Positions 17,853 through 27,130 of a stretch of 64,000 nt of DNA are shown here, one piece after another; position 1 is the stretch's first letter; each line of letters starts with the position of its first letter. The DNA comes from Herbaspirillum sp. DW155 (GTDB lineage Bacteria; Pseudomonadota; Gammaproteobacteria; Burkholderiales; Burkholderiaceae_D), in the NCBI RefSeq assembly GCF_037076565.1, contig NZ_AP029028.1, positions 62,001 through 126,000 of the forward strand. Direction: 5' to 3'. The position numbers were made by a program, and so were the translations under genes. The notes beneath the pieces are model-generated. The model made no database searches. It was given only the letters and a program-made list of their open reading frames with translations, and had not been told where the DNA came from.

Positions 17853-20132
17853 TTAATCAATAGGTGCTAACTTTACCAGCAAAATTACAATTTTTGCGCC
17901 CCGCCCATCGGGTCGATTCTGGATATCGATGCGGCCGCCATGTTCTTCGACGATTTTCTTCACCATGGCCAGCCCCAGACCGGTGCCTCTGGCCTTGGAA
18001 GTGACGTAGGGCTCGAAGGCGCGCGCCAGGATGGTGGGCGAGAAACCGGGACCGTTATCCATGATCGACAGGCGCACGGCCGGGCGGCGCTGGCCATCGG
18101 TGCCGGCAATGTCGATCTGTTCGGTCAGCACGTCGATGCGCGGCGAGGTTTCTCCGTCATCGCTGACCGCATCCTGGGCATTTTGCAGCAGATTGTGGAT
18201 GACCTGGCGCATCTGGGTGGCGTCTCCCATGATCTTGCTCATCTCCGGTGCGAGGCGGGCATGGATCACGTCGCGGCCGTCACCGGCCAGGTAGAGGTTG
18301 AGGATTTCCTCGATCAGGGCATTGAGGTCCAGCGCCACCGGCTTGGCCGGCGGGGTCTTGGCGTAGTCGCGGAAGTCGTCGACCATGCGCTTCATGGCCG
18401 TGACCTGGTTGACGATGGTGGTGGTGCCCTTGTCCAGGATGGCGGCGTCGGCCGGCATGAGCTTGTCGGCCAGGCGATGCTGCAGGCGTTCGGCGGAGAG
18501 CTGGATGGGGGTGAGCGGATTCTTGATCTCATGCGCCAGGCGGCGAGCCACTTCGCCCCAGGCAATGGAGCGCTGGGCCGAGATGACGTTGCTGATGTCG
18601 TCGAACACCACCACGTAGCCCACGCCGTTTTCCACCGGCAGGTGCGAGCCGCGCGCCAGCAGGGTCAGCTTGTCGTGGTCGGGCTTGCCGCCTTGCTCGT
18701 CGTTGGCATCGAGCATCGCGCCGGGCTGGCGCGACAGTTCAAACTGGCGCTGCCAGTGCAGGCCGTCGGCGCCGTCGCTGCTGTGCTGGGCCAGCTGTTC
18801 GGAGAAGGCGCGGATGATGGCCTGGGCAAACGGCGCCTGGCTGTCGATGGTCTGCAGGGGCGTGCCGATGTTGGCCGAGAAGTCGTAGCCCAGGATGCGC
18901 CGCACCGAATCGTTGGCGCTGACGATGTTGAACTGGCCATCCAGCACCATCACCCCGGCCGACATGTTGGCCAGCACCGATTCCAGGTAGGCCTTGGCGT
19001 TTTCCAGCTCGGCGCGGTTCTTTTCCACCGAGGTGCGCGCCTCCAGCAGCTGGCGCGTCATGGTGTTGAAGGATTGCGTGAGCGTGCCCAGCTCGTCGGA
19101 GGTACTGACGATGGGCCGGGGCGAGAGATTGCCCTCGGCCACCGCCTTGGTGCCTTCGGCCAGCAGCAAGAGCGGCTTGGCCAGGTCGCTGGCGATCAGG
19201 AAGGCGCTGGCGATGGCGGCGAAGATGGCCAGCAGAAGCGTCAGCGTCAGCGTCACCAGGTAGATCTTGCGCAGGCCCGAGCGCGACACCGAGCGCTGCT
19301 GGTATTCGTTGTAGGCCAGCCGCAGCGTTTCGGCATTGCTGGCGAGATAGTCAGGCACCGGTTGCAGGATCTGCAGGTAGCGCGTTTCGTTTTGCAGGGA
19401 CATGCCACGGCTGGGCGCCGGCACCAGCACCACCACGTGCAGCCGCAGGTTGCCGTCGGAATCGGACTCGCCATTGGGCGGGCGGGTGTCATCGCTTTCC
19501 ACCGCCGAGAAGGCGCGCGAGACCCGCGCCTGGCGCATCGCCTGGCTGCTGGGCAGGATGGGCGTGAGCGCGCCGATGGAGCCGCCGACCGTACTCATCA
19601 CCTGGCCGTTGCCGTTGACGATGGTGATTTCCATATTCTGGTCGCGCTGGCGGGAGAGGTAGGTGACCTGTTCCGAGTCGCTCATGTCGGAAAGCTCCTG
19701 GGCCATGCCGCGCGCCCGCGAGACCAGATCGGAAAGCGAGGAATCCAGCGCGTTGCGGCCCAGGTTCAGGCCCGATTCGAGCGCCGCTTCCATGCGCACG
19801 TCGAACCAGGATTCGATGGAGCGCGAGACGAACTGCACCGACATCAGGTAGATCACCGCCCCTGGCACGATGCCCACCAGTGCAAACATCAGCACCAGCC
19901 GCGCCAGCAGCTTGGAGCCGAACTTGCCGCGCCGGTAGCGTTTGTAGAGCCGTCCCAGCAGCAACAGCACCAGCCCCAGCAGCGAGATGGCGGCCAGGCC
20001 GTTCAGGAACAGCAGCCACGGGTAGTGCTGCTCGAACAGGGCGGAATTTTCGGAGGCCGAGGCCAGCAGGAACAGCAGGACGCTGATGACGCCCCCGCCG
20101 ACCACCAGCAGATAGCGTAAGGTGCGGCTCAT
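17853..20132 (-). CDS. NtrY-like sensor histidine kinase
   Basis: A membrane sensor kinase of 759 residues. There are three N-terminal helices (about 7-27, 38-60, 80-100), then a large periplasmic domain (about 105-290), a fourth helix (291-315), HAMP (about 316-370), PAS (about 380-515), HisKA with phospho-His534 in LAHEIKNPL, and HATPase with N box HNLLQNAQDAV and G box DNGPGFSP. This is the NtrY layout. It partners the receiver-Fis regulator 168 bp downstream. Signal unknown; NtrY systems are linked to nitrogen and redox or envelope cues. Its start overlaps the DUF4390 stop. Confidence 0.93.
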   Translation of the reverse strand: MSRTLRYLLVVGGGVISVLLFLLASASENSALFEQHYPWLLFLNGLAAISLLGLVLLLLGRLYKRYRRGKFGSKLLARLVLMFALVGIVPGAVIYLMSVQFVSRSIESWFDVRMEAALESGLNLGRNALDSSLSDLVSRARGMAQELSDMSDSEQVTYLSRQRDQNMEITIVNGNGQVMSTVGGSIGALTPILPSSQAMRQARVSRAFSAVESDDTRPPNGESDSDGNLRLHVVVLVPAPSRGMSLQNETRYLQILQPVPDYLASNAETLRLAYNEYQQRSVSRSGLRKIYLVTLTLTLLLAIFAAIASAFLIASDLAKPLLLLAEGTKAVAEGNLSPRPIVSTSDELGTLTQSFNTMTRQLLEARTSVEKNRAELENAKAYLESVLANMSAGVMVLDGQFNIVSANDSVRRILGYDFSANIGTPLQTIDSQAPFAQAIIRAFSEQLAQHSSDGADGLHWQRQFELSRQPGAMLDANDEQGGKPDHDKLTLLARGSHLPVENGVGYVVVFDDISNVISAQRSIAWGEVARRLAHEIKNPLTPIQLSAERLQHRLADKLMPADAAILDKGTTTIVNQVTAMKRMVDDFRDYAKTPPAKPVALDLNALIEEILNLYLAGDGRDVIHARLAPEMSKIMGDATQMRQVIHNLLQNAQDAVSDDGETSPRIDVLTEQIDIAGTDGQRRPAVRLSIMDNGPGFSPTILARAFEPYVTSKARGTGLGLAMVKKIVEEHGGRIDIQNRPDGRGAKIVILLVKLAPID

Positions 20133-20755
20133 TCGGGTTTGTAGTTGAATTCGATCCAGTCCGAGGACAGGCGCCAGTCACTGTTGTTGAGCGCATTGAC
20201 CTGGAAGGGCTTGGGCAGCTGCGCCACGTCCAGCCGCATGCGCAGGCCGACCTGGTAGGTCTCGCCGGCCTTCAGGGTATTGTTGTCGGCGATGATCCAG
20301 CGCGGCGGGCGGCGGATCAGCGTGAGGGCATCGTCCAGATTGGTGAAGCTCTGCTGCAGCTGGCCGCTGATGGCGGTGTGGTACTGCCGGGTCAGCACGT
20401 TGTAGGACAGCCGCAGTGTGCGCGAGCTGGAGACGCTGGTTTCGTCGAACCAGTACCAGCGCCGCCGGGTCAGCTGGACATCGGTGGTGAAATACAGCGG
20501 CACGCCGCGCGAGAGCGCATCTTCCAGGCCGCGATTCAAATCGAAGTCATACGAGACCGAGAGCCGGTAGCCTTCGTCGCTGGCCTCGATGCTGGCCTGG
20601 TTGACGGTGATTTCAGCGGCGCGGGCGGCCAGGGTGGAACAGGCCAGCAGCAGTGCCAGCAGCCAGGACAGCAGCACACGCAGCAGGCGGGCGCCGTCGA
20701 CGGGCAGCGTGCGTGCGGGGGTAGCGGGGGAGGGGACCGATTGCGTCAAATTCAT
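20129..20755 (-). CDS. DUF4390 family protein, probably exported
   Basis: A 208-residue protein with an N-terminal hydrophobic segment (VLLSWLLALLLACSTLAARA) followed by a predicted cleavage site. The mature part is beta-rich (EITVNQASIEASDEGYRLSVSYDFDLN). DUF4390 genes commonly sit between rsmB and ntrY in betaproteobacteria, as here. Start 20755 was chosen because it overlaps the rsmB stop (ATGA) and leaves a normal signal peptide; a longer frame upstream lies wholly inside rsmB. Function is unknown. Its position suggests a periplasmic protein made with the NtrY sensor. Confidence 0.85.
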   Translation of the reverse strand: MNLTQSVPSPATPARTLPVDGARLLRVLLSWLLALLLACSTLAARAAEITVNQASIEASDEGYRLSVSYDFDLNRGLEDALSRGVPLYFTTDVQLTRRRWYWFDETSVSSSRTLRLSYNVLTRQYHTAISGQLQQSFTNLDDALTLIRRPPRWIIADNNTLKAGETYQVGLRMRLDVAQLPKPFQVNALNNSDWRLSSDWIEFNYKPE

Positions 20756-22077
20756 GCACCAGGTTTTTGGAACAGCGCATAGAACAGGCCATCGTGATCG
20801 GCATCGGCATCGGCACTGGCGGTGGGCAGCAGTTGACCTGGTGCGGGCAGCCGGATGGCATTGTTTTTCTGCGCGAAGGCGATCGCTTGCTGCTCCGATT
20901 CCTGGGGCCACAGCGAGCAGGTTACGAGCAGCAATTTACCATCCGGTCGCAGCATCTGCCAAAGCTTGTCCAAAATTTGCGCCGAAAGTGTTGCGAGCTG
21001 CGCGGTATCGGTCTTGCGGCGCAGCCAGCGGATATCCGGGTGGCGCCGCACGATGCCCGAGGCGGTACAGGGCACGTCGGCCAGGATGCGGTCGAAGCCC
21101 TGGCCGTCCCACCAGTCGTCTTCACGGGCATCTCCCGTCTGCAGGCGCGCCTTCAACTGCAGGCGGTCGAGGTTCTCGGCGATGCGCTGCAGGCGGCGCG
21201 GGTCGTGGTCCAGCGCCTGCAGGTCCAGATCGGCCAGTTCCAGCAGGTGGCCGGTCTTGCCGCCGGGCGCAGCGCAGGCGTCCAGCACCCGCATGCCATC
21301 GGCCACGTCCAGCAGTGGCGCGGCCAGCTGGGCGGCGGCATCCTGCACCGAGACCACGCCGTCGGCAAAGCCGGGAATCTGTTGCACTGGCACCGGCTTG
21401 TCCAGCCGCACCGCGTAGGGACCGACGGCGCGTGCGCCGATGCCGGCCTGCTGCAGCGTGGCCAGGTACTGCCCGACACTGGCGCGGCGGCGGTTCACGC
21501 GCAGCGTCAGCGGCGGCGGCTGGTTGCCGGCGTGCAGGATGGCTTGCCACTGTTCGGGATAGGACGCCTTGAGGCGGTCGATCCACCAGGTCGGGTAATT
21601 CCAGGTGCCGGGCGGGGTCTTGGTGGCCTGCGGCATGAGCGCCGCGCGTTCGCGCAGGAAGCGGCGCAGGATGGCGTTGACCACCCCCTTGGCAAAACTC
21701 ATTTCCGGGCTGATGGCGGCCGCCTGCACGGCCTGGTCGACCACGGTGAAGCTGTCGTAGCCGGCCTCTTCCTCATTGACCAGCAGCGCCAGGGCCGTGA
21801 CCAGGAGGCCATGCAGCACGTCCGGCTGGGGCGGCTTGTTGGCCAGCAGACCGAGCAGGCTGTCGGCCAGCCCCAGATGGCGCATGGCGCGGTAGCTCAG
21901 GTCCTGGATGGCGCCGCGGGCGGGCGGCGGGGCGTCGCTGCGGGCGAAGATCTGTGCCAGCGCCTGCGGCAGGGCGTGACCGGCGTGCACGGCCGCCACC
22001 GCCTGGGCGGCATAGGCCAGCTGATAGGCCAGGGAATCGGCCTTGATGCCGGGAGAAAGGAGAGAAATCTGGATCAC
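20752..22077 (-). CDS. rsmB: 16S rRNA (cytosine-967-C5)-methyltransferase
   Basis: RsmB methylates C967 of 16S rRNA. The 441-residue protein has an N-terminal NusB-like helical domain (about 1-150) and a NOL1/NOP2 catalytic domain. SAM motif I is DACAAPGGKTGHLLEL, and the two catalytic cysteine motifs are DVPCTASG and LLVTCSLWPQESE. It heads the minus-strand series rsmB, DUF4390, ntrY-like, ntrX-like, with overlapping or short junctions, so translation-related and signalling genes share a transcript here, as in related genomes. Confidence 0.95.
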   Translation of the reverse strand: MIQISLLSPGIKADSLAYQLAYAAQAVAAVHAGHALPQALAQIFARSDAPPPARGAIQDLSYRAMRHLGLADSLLGLLANKPPQPDVLHGLLVTALALLVNEEEAGYDSFTVVDQAVQAAAISPEMSFAKGVVNAILRRFLRERAALMPQATKTPPGTWNYPTWWIDRLKASYPEQWQAILHAGNQPPPLTLRVNRRRASVGQYLATLQQAGIGARAVGPYAVRLDKPVPVQQIPGFADGVVSVQDAAAQLAAPLLDVADGMRVLDACAAPGGKTGHLLELADLDLQALDHDPRRLQRIAENLDRLQLKARLQTGDAREDDWWDGQGFDRILADVPCTASGIVRRHPDIRWLRRKTDTAQLATLSAQILDKLWQMLRPDGKLLLVTCSLWPQESEQQAIAFAQKNNAIRLPAPGQLLPTASADADADHDGLFYALFQKPGA

Positions 22078-22229
22078 GTCTTTGCAGGCTCAGGAAGATA
22101 CGGCAGCGCTCAAGTTGCACAACGGCAATGGTCGTTGCAACGGGCGCGGGCCGCCAGTGTACCAGCGGCCCATCATGCCGACACCTGCCGGCTGCATTTC
22201 GTCAGCTGCGGGCGGCAAGGCAAGGATGC

Positions 22230-22266
22230 AAAAACGGCTGCCGCGGTGGATGATCGCGGCAGCCGT
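22230..22266 (-). terminator. Intrinsic terminator of the DUF1840 gene
   Basis: Read on the minus strand, a perfect 12-bp stem ACGGCTGCCGCG / CGCGGCAGCCGT with a 9-nt loop is followed by TTTTGC. A second GC-rich hairpin (about 22270-22297) lies just before it. Confidence 0.87.
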
Positions 22267-22307
22267 CTGGGCGCCGGCGCAGCAGTGGCGCCGGCGTTCT
22301 GGGGAAA

Positions 22308-22652
22308 TCAGACGCCCCAGAGGATGTCGTAATTGCCCTTCTTGGCTTCGCGCAGCATGTCCAGCAGCGGATAGGCGCGCGCCGAGAAGCTGACCGGCTC
22401 GATCTTTTCGTGGTGGTGGTCGTCGACCTCGCCGTTGTGATGGGCGTTGACGTCGCGCGCCAGCACTTCGGCCGCTTCGTGGGCCTTGCTGGCATTGATC
22501 TGCTGTTCCAGCACGGCGATGGCGTCAGCGGCCTCGGCGGCGGTGATCACGCCGCGGGCGGGATCCTTGTGCAGCAGGTCCAGGATGGGTTTGGCGTGCG
22601 ACTCGTACATCACCACATCGGCGGCCGCTTTTGATTTGAAGGTGATCAGCAT
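22308..22652 (-). CDS. DUF1840 family protein
   Basis: A 114-residue cytosolic protein. It opens MLITFKSKAAADVVMYE and ends with FSARAYPLLDMLREAKKGNYDILWGV, which matches DUF1840 of betaproteobacteria as I remember it. A His-rich patch (HHNGEVDDHHHEK, about 71-83) in the middle could bind metal, but this is speculative. It has its own terminator and is separated from rsmB by over 200 bp. Function unknown. Confidence 0.85.
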   Translation of the reverse strand: MLITFKSKAAADVVMYESHAKPILDLLHKDPARGVITAAEAADAIAVLEQQINASKAHEAAEVLARDVNAHHNGEVDDHHHEKIEPVSFSARAYPLLDMLREAKKGNYDILWGV

Positions 22653-22823
22653 ATTTCCTCAGGGTCTTTGGATGAAAACGTTTTTTGGGGCGCTCGCCAG
22701 TGGCGATGCGCTGGAAATGCGCTGCAGACTGCATCCGCATTTCTGCGGGAATGCCCGTTTGGAGTGACGGACAGGACAAGAATACTCCGGTAGCCGGATT
22801 TTTGTCATCCGGTTCGGCCCCGC

Positions 22824-23354
22824 TCAGCTTGGTTTGAACGAGCTGAAAAAGGTTTCAATATTTTCCTCGGTGAAGGCTTTTTCATCTCCCACGATGAGAA
22901 TCTGATACACCCGACGTTCGCGCACGGCCAGCCGGGCCACCAGCCGCAGCGGCCGGCCACGGGCCACGCCACGGGCGTCGAGGTCGAGGGTGCGGGCAAA
23001 TCCATCGGTCTTGCCCGGCCACACCGGCGTGCCCTGCGGCTGGCCGGCGATGTTGTTGAGCAGGGCGGTGCGCATGGCCTCCAGCGCCCGGTTGGCGGCG
23101 GCGGCATCGGGCAGCTCGGCGGTGCCTACGGCGAAGGTGAGGCCGTCGACCTCGGCGGCGGTCATGCTCATGTCGGCCCTGGGGCCGTCCAGGTCGACCG
23201 GGCGCGTCACGCTGGCCGGTTTGGCGGGCAGCAGCACCACGAAATGGGCCGCGCCGTTGCCGGCATCGCTGGCTTCGCGCCAGTTGTAGCGCGGCGAACA
23301 GGCCGCCAGGCACAGGCAGGCCAGCAACAGCGGGAGACACGCAAAGCGGTACAT
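22824..23354 (-). CDS. Putative outer-membrane or periplasmic lipoprotein
   Basis: A 176-residue protein with a clear lipoprotein signal: LLLACLCLAAC, Cys19 as the acylated residue, then SPRYNWRE. The remainder is soluble and mixed alpha/beta, with VVLLPAKPASVTRPVDL and a C-terminal EENIETFFSSFK. I recognise no named family with certainty. Start 23354 was chosen because upstream in-frame residues do not form part of the signal. It is divergent from the OPT transporter gene with about 140 bp between them. Confidence 0.82.
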   Translation of the reverse strand: MYRFACLPLLLACLCLAACSPRYNWREASDAGNGAAHFVVLLPAKPASVTRPVDLDGPRADMSMTAAEVDGLTFAVGTAELPDAAAANRALEAMRTALLNNIAGQPQGTPVWPGKTDGFARTLDLDARGVARGRPLRLVARLAVRERRVYQILIVGDEKAFTEENIETFFSSFKPS

Positions 23355-23494
23355 GGCAACGGTCCGAAAAGGCGGGAGGCCATCATAACAAAGGCGCTTT
23401 TTTGCCGATATGAAGCAAAATCCGCGATTGTCCGATAGCCGCCAGGCAATTCTTGCAGTATAAGAACGCATCTCAACGGACTACCTCACCCGCT

Positions 23495-25501
23495 ATGAAC
23501 AACCATACCTCCGCCGGCCTGCCGGAACTGACCCTGCGCGGCATGCTGCTGGGTGCGCTCATTACGGTGGTGTTTACCGCCTCCAATGTCTACCTGGGTC
23601 TCAAGGTCGGCCTCACCTTTTCCTCGGCGATTCCCGCCGCCGTCATCTCGATGGCCGTGCTGCGCCTGTTCTCCCATGCCAACATCCTGGAGAACAACAT
23701 GGTGCAGACCCAGGCTTCGGCGGCCGGGACGCTCTCTTCCATCATCTTCATCCTGCCCGGCCTGGTCATGATGGGCCACTGGCAGGGCTTCCCCTTCCTG
23801 CAGACGCTGGGCATCTGCGCCGCCGGCGGCATGCTGGGGGTGATGTTTTCCATCCCGCTGCGCCGGGTGATGGTGGTGCAAAGTGCGCTGCCCTATCCGG
23901 AAGGCGTGGCGGCCGCTGAAATCCTGCGCGTGGGCAGTGCCGACGCCGACGGCGGCGAGGAAACCCGGCGCGGCCTGCGCGACATCCTCTTCGGCGGCAC
24001 TCTGGCAGCAATCTTCAGTGTGGTGTCCAGCGGGCTGAAGCTTTTTGCCGAAAGCATGAGCCTCTGGTTCACTGCCGGTGCCTCGGTGGTGCGCCTGACC
24101 ATGGGCTTTTCGCTGGCGCTGGTGGGGGCGGGCTACATGATCGGCATCGTCTCCGGCATCGCCATCCTGATCGGCCTGGTGATCGCCTGGGGCGTGGCCG
24201 TGCCTTATCTCACCGCCGTCACCCCGCATGCGGCCGATGTCGCTCTGTCGGACTTTGCCAACGGCTTGTGGAAGAGCCAGGTGCGCTTCATCGGTGCCGG
24301 CATGATCGGCGTGGCGGCGGTCTGGACCCTGGCCACGCTCTTCAAGCCCATGCTGGAAGGCGTCAAGGCCTCGCTGTCGACGCTCTCGCGCCGTCAGCAG
24401 GGCAGCACCGAGCGCACCGACCAGGATCTGTCGCCGCGCTGGATCATCGTCATCAGCCTGGCCATGATTGCGCTGCTGGCGGTGGTGTTTGCGTCCTTCC
24501 TTTCGGAGGCACCGGTGTCGCCGGCGCTCTTCATCGGGCTGATCGTCTATGCGGTGGTGTTTGCCTTCGTGTTCGGCTTCCTGGTGGCGGCGGCCTGCGG
24601 CTACATGGCCGGGCTGATCGGTTCTTCCTCCAGCCCGATCTCGGGCATCGGCATCGTGGCCGTGATCCTGGTGTCGGTGCTGCTGCTGGTCTCGGGCGCG
24701 GTCGACCCGCTGCTGGCCACGCCGGAAGGCAGCAAGCTGGCCATCGCGGTGGCGCTGTTCGTGACCGCGGCCATCATTGCGGTCGCGGCCATCGCCAATG
24801 ACAACCTGCAAGACCTCAAGACCGGCCAGCTGGTCGGCGCCACGCCCTGGCGCCAGCAGGTGGCGCTGCTGATCGGTTGCGTGGTGGGTGCGCTCGTCAT
24901 CCCGCCGGTACTGAACCTGCTCTACAACGCCTACGGCTTCACCGGCGCCCTGCCGCGTGCGGGCATGGATGCCGCGCAAGCGCTGGCGGCGCCGCAAGCC
25001 ACGCTGATGACGGCCATCGCCACCGGCATCTTCACCCGTGAGCTGAACTGGACCATGTTGAGCGTGGGCGTGGCGCTGGGCATCGTGCTCATCGTCATCG
25101 ACTGGCTGCTGGCCCGCCGTGGCGGTGTGGCGCGCCTGCCGGTGTTGGCCGTGGGCATCGGCATCTACCTGCCGCCGATGGTCAGCAGCGCCCTGTTCCT
25201 GGGCGCGGTATTGGGCTGGCTGATCGAACGCGGCCTGCGCCGCCGTGCACGGGCGGCCGGGATGGATCTGGACGCCTATGCCGACAAGCCGCGCCAGCGC
25301 GGCATCCTGGTGGCCTCAGGCTTGATCGTTGGCGAGAGCCTGGTGGGCGTGCTGCTGGCCGCCATCATCGGCTTTACCGGCAAGGATGCGCCGCTGGCGG
25401 TGGTGTCGGGCGCGTTTGAATCGACCGGGCAGTGGCTGGGGCTGGCCGCGATGGTGCTGGTGCTGATCGCGTTTGCGCGGCGTATTTTGCCGGCACGCTG
25501 A
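23495..25501 (+). CDS. OPT-family transporter
   Basis: Inner-membrane oligopeptide-transporter-family protein, 668 residues with about 14-16 helices. It opens with LTLRGMLLGALITVVFTASNVYLGLKVGLTF, the characteristic bacterial OPT start. ATG 23495 lacks a good Shine-Dalgarno, and a TTG at 23453 is a weaker alternative. Bacterial OPT members are proposed to move oligopeptides or metal chelates; the substrate here is unknown. It converges on the lipid-type operon, with only 30 bp between the stop codons. Confidence 0.9.
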   Translation: MNNHTSAGLPELTLRGMLLGALITVVFTASNVYLGLKVGLTFSSAIPAAVISMAVLRLFSHANILENNMVQTQASAAGTLSSIIFILPGLVMMGHWQGFPFLQTLGICAAGGMLGVMFSIPLRRVMVVQSALPYPEGVAAAEILRVGSADADGGEETRRGLRDILFGGTLAAIFSVVSSGLKLFAESMSLWFTAGASVVRLTMGFSLALVGAGYMIGIVSGIAILIGLVIAWGVAVPYLTAVTPHAADVALSDFANGLWKSQVRFIGAGMIGVAAVWTLATLFKPMLEGVKASLSTLSRRQQGSTERTDQDLSPRWIIVISLAMIALLAVVFASFLSEAPVSPALFIGLIVYAVVFAFVFGFLVAAACGYMAGLIGSSSSPISGIGIVAVILVSVLLLVSGAVDPLLATPEGSKLAIAVALFVTAAIIAVAAIANDNLQDLKTGQLVGATPWRQQVALLIGCVVGALVIPPVLNLLYNAYGFTGALPRAGMDAAQALAAPQATLMTAIATGIFTRELNWTMLSVGVALGIVLIVIDWLLARRGGVARLPVLAVGIGIYLPPMVSSALFLGAVLGWLIERGLRRRARAAGMDLDAYADKPRQRGILVASGLIVGESLVGVLLAAIIGFTGKDAPLAVVSGAFESTGQWLGLAAMVLVLIAFARRILPAR

Positions 25502-25531
25502 CGGTAGCGAGAATGCGCTGCTGGTGGTGGT

Positions 25532-26473
25532 TCAGTGCACCCACCAGTAGCGCAGGATATGAAAGAAAATCGGTGCCGAGAAACTGATCGAATCGACCCG
25601 GTCCAGCATGCCGCCATGGCCTTCGATCATGGCACCCCAGTCCTTGAGTCCGCGATCACGCTTGATCGCCGACAGCACGAATCCCCCGAAGAAGCCCAGG
25701 ATATTGATGGTCAGCGCCACCAGCGCCGCCTGCCAGACATTGAAGGGTGTGATCCAGTACAGCGCAGCACCGACGGCGGTAGAGGTCAGCACGCCCCCGA
25801 CCAGGCCTTCCAGCGTCTTGGAGGGGGAAATCTGCGGCGCCAGCTTGCGCTTGCCGAACAGCTTACCCCACACATACTGGAACACATCGCTGGATTGCAC
25901 CGTCAGCACCAGGAACACGATCAGCTGCAGGTTGCGTCCTTCGAAGCCCTCGATGGGCAGCGTCAGCAGCGCCGGCACGTGCGAGATGCAGTAGACGCAG
26001 ATCATCAGCCCCCACTGCACCTTGGCCGCCCGCTCCAGGAAGTGCTTGGTATCGGTGGAGAGCGAGGCCGAGATCGGCAGCAGCAGGAAGGCGTAGACCG
26101 GAATCAGGATGGAGAACAGCCCATACCAGTCCATCCCGATCAGTACGTACTGCAGCGGCAGGAACACGAAGAAGCACCACAGCAGCGCCCGATGGTCGCC
26201 CACGCGGGTGTAGGTGACGGAAATGAATTCACGCAGCGCCTGGAGCGAGATGAAGGCAAACAGCACGACCACACCGGTCTTGCCGATCCAGAACGCGATG
26301 GCCAGCGCGCCGATCATCCACCACCAGGCCTTGATGCGGGCATTGAGATTGTCGATGACGCTGCTGCTGCGTCCGGCCAGCCGCCAGCGCAGCAGGCCGC
26401 CGACCGAACTGGCCAGGGCAAGGACGGCGAACACGCCGCCAAACAGGGCGAGGAGGGTATCTTGGGGAGTCAT
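25532..26473 (-). CDS. CdsA-family cytidylyltransferase, YnbB-like
   Basis: Predicted to make a CDP-activated lipid from CTP and phosphatidate or a similar phospho-lipid. The protein has 313 residues and about eight membrane helices. The CdsA signature is complete at 268-294 (SAIKRDRG, KDWG, GHGGMLDRVD). SSDVFQYVWGK (194-204) and SPSKTLEG (216-223) also match. It is the last gene of a six-gene operon containing a CDP-alcohol phosphotransferase, which would use its product. ATG 26473 is preceded only by weak signals. A general housekeeping CdsA is expected elsewhere in the genome, so this is probably a dedicated copy. Confidence 0.9.
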   Translation of the reverse strand: MTPQDTLLALFGGVFAVLALASSVGGLLRWRLAGRSSSVIDNLNARIKAWWWMIGALAIAFWIGKTGVVVLFAFISLQALREFISVTYTRVGDHRALLWCFFVFLPLQYVLIGMDWYGLFSILIPVYAFLLLPISASLSTDTKHFLERAAKVQWGLMICVYCISHVPALLTLPIEGFEGRNLQLIVFLVLTVQSSDVFQYVWGKLFGKRKLAPQISPSKTLEGLVGGVLTSTAVGAALYWITPFNVWQAALVALTINILGFFGGFVLSAIKRDRGLKDWGAMIEGHGGMLDRVDSISFSAPIFFHILRYWWVH

Positions 26474-26489
26474 GGTCGTTCGTTGCAGA

Positions 26490-27110
26490 TCATTCGGCCA
26501 CGGGGGCCAGGGCGAGCAGCGCCTGGCGGGTGCGGGCCAGGAACTGTTCCTTGCTTTCATCGGGGCGCAGCATCAGGGGCTCGCCGAAGCTGAGGGTGCA
26601 TAGCAGCGGCAGCGGTACCAGATGGCCCTTGGGCATGGCACGGCCGAGGTTCTCGATCCACACCGGCACCAGTTCCACTTCCGGATGAGCGCAGGCCAGG
26701 TGATACAGGCCGCTCTTGAAGGGCAGCAGGCCCTCTTCCAGGTTGCGCGTGCCTTCCGGGAACAGAATCAGCGACTCGCCACCCGCCAGCACCTGGCCCA
26801 TCACGCCAATGGGATCGGCGCTGCGGCCGGCCTGGCGATCCACCAGCACGCCACGGAACACCCGGTTGATCACATAACGCCGCACCGCACTCCTGAGCCA
26901 GTAGTCCGATCCGGCCACCGGCCGGGTGCGCTTGCGCATGGCGCGCGGCAGCATGCTCCAGACCAGCACGAAATCACCGTGGCTGCGGTGGTTGGGATAG
27001 TAGACGCGCAACTTGCCGGGGTCGGGCGCGGCGAACCAGCGGGCGCGCACGCCCGTGAGGACGCGGGCGAAGGTGCAAATGGCGGAGGCGAAGAGGCGGT
27101 CGATCAGCAT
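26490..27110 (-). CDS. PlsC-type 1-acylglycerol-phosphate acyltransferase
   Basis: Acyltransferase of 206 residues, predicted to acylate a lysophospholipid. The catalytic motif NHRSHGD (40-46) matches NHx4D and the glycerophosphate motif is FPEGTRN (117-123). One N-terminal hydrophobic stretch probably anchors it to the inner membrane. It sits between the unknown membrane protein and the CdsA-like gene, with short junctions. Together they give acylation followed by CDP activation. E. coli ynbABCD, as I recall it, has no such gene, so this is an extension of that operon type. Confidence 0.9.
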   Translation of the reverse strand: MLIDRLFASAICTFARVLTGVRARWFAAPDPGKLRVYYPNHRSHGDFVLVWSMLPRAMRKRTRPVAGSDYWLRSAVRRYVINRVFRGVLVDRQAGRSADPIGVMGQVLAGGESLILFPEGTRNLEEGLLPFKSGLYHLACAHPEVELVPVWIENLGRAMPKGHLVPLPLLCTLSFGEPLMLRPDESKEQFLARTRQALLALAPVAE

Positions 27111-27130
27111 ACAAATTCAGTCTTCAAGGG

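Noticed and set aside
17940..20120. Long plus-strand frame opposite the NtrY-like kinase
   Set aside because: The product is His/Gln/Arg-rich without family features, while the minus-strand kinase has all histidine-kinase boxes.
22270..22297. Second GC hairpin near the DUF1840 end as a separate terminator
   Set aside because: It has no T-run; the adjacent hairpin at 22230-22266 is the clear terminator.
24268..24801. Alternative plus-strand frame inside the OPT gene
   Set aside because: A shifted shadow frame rich in Gly, Arg and Ala; the main frame has continuous membrane helices.
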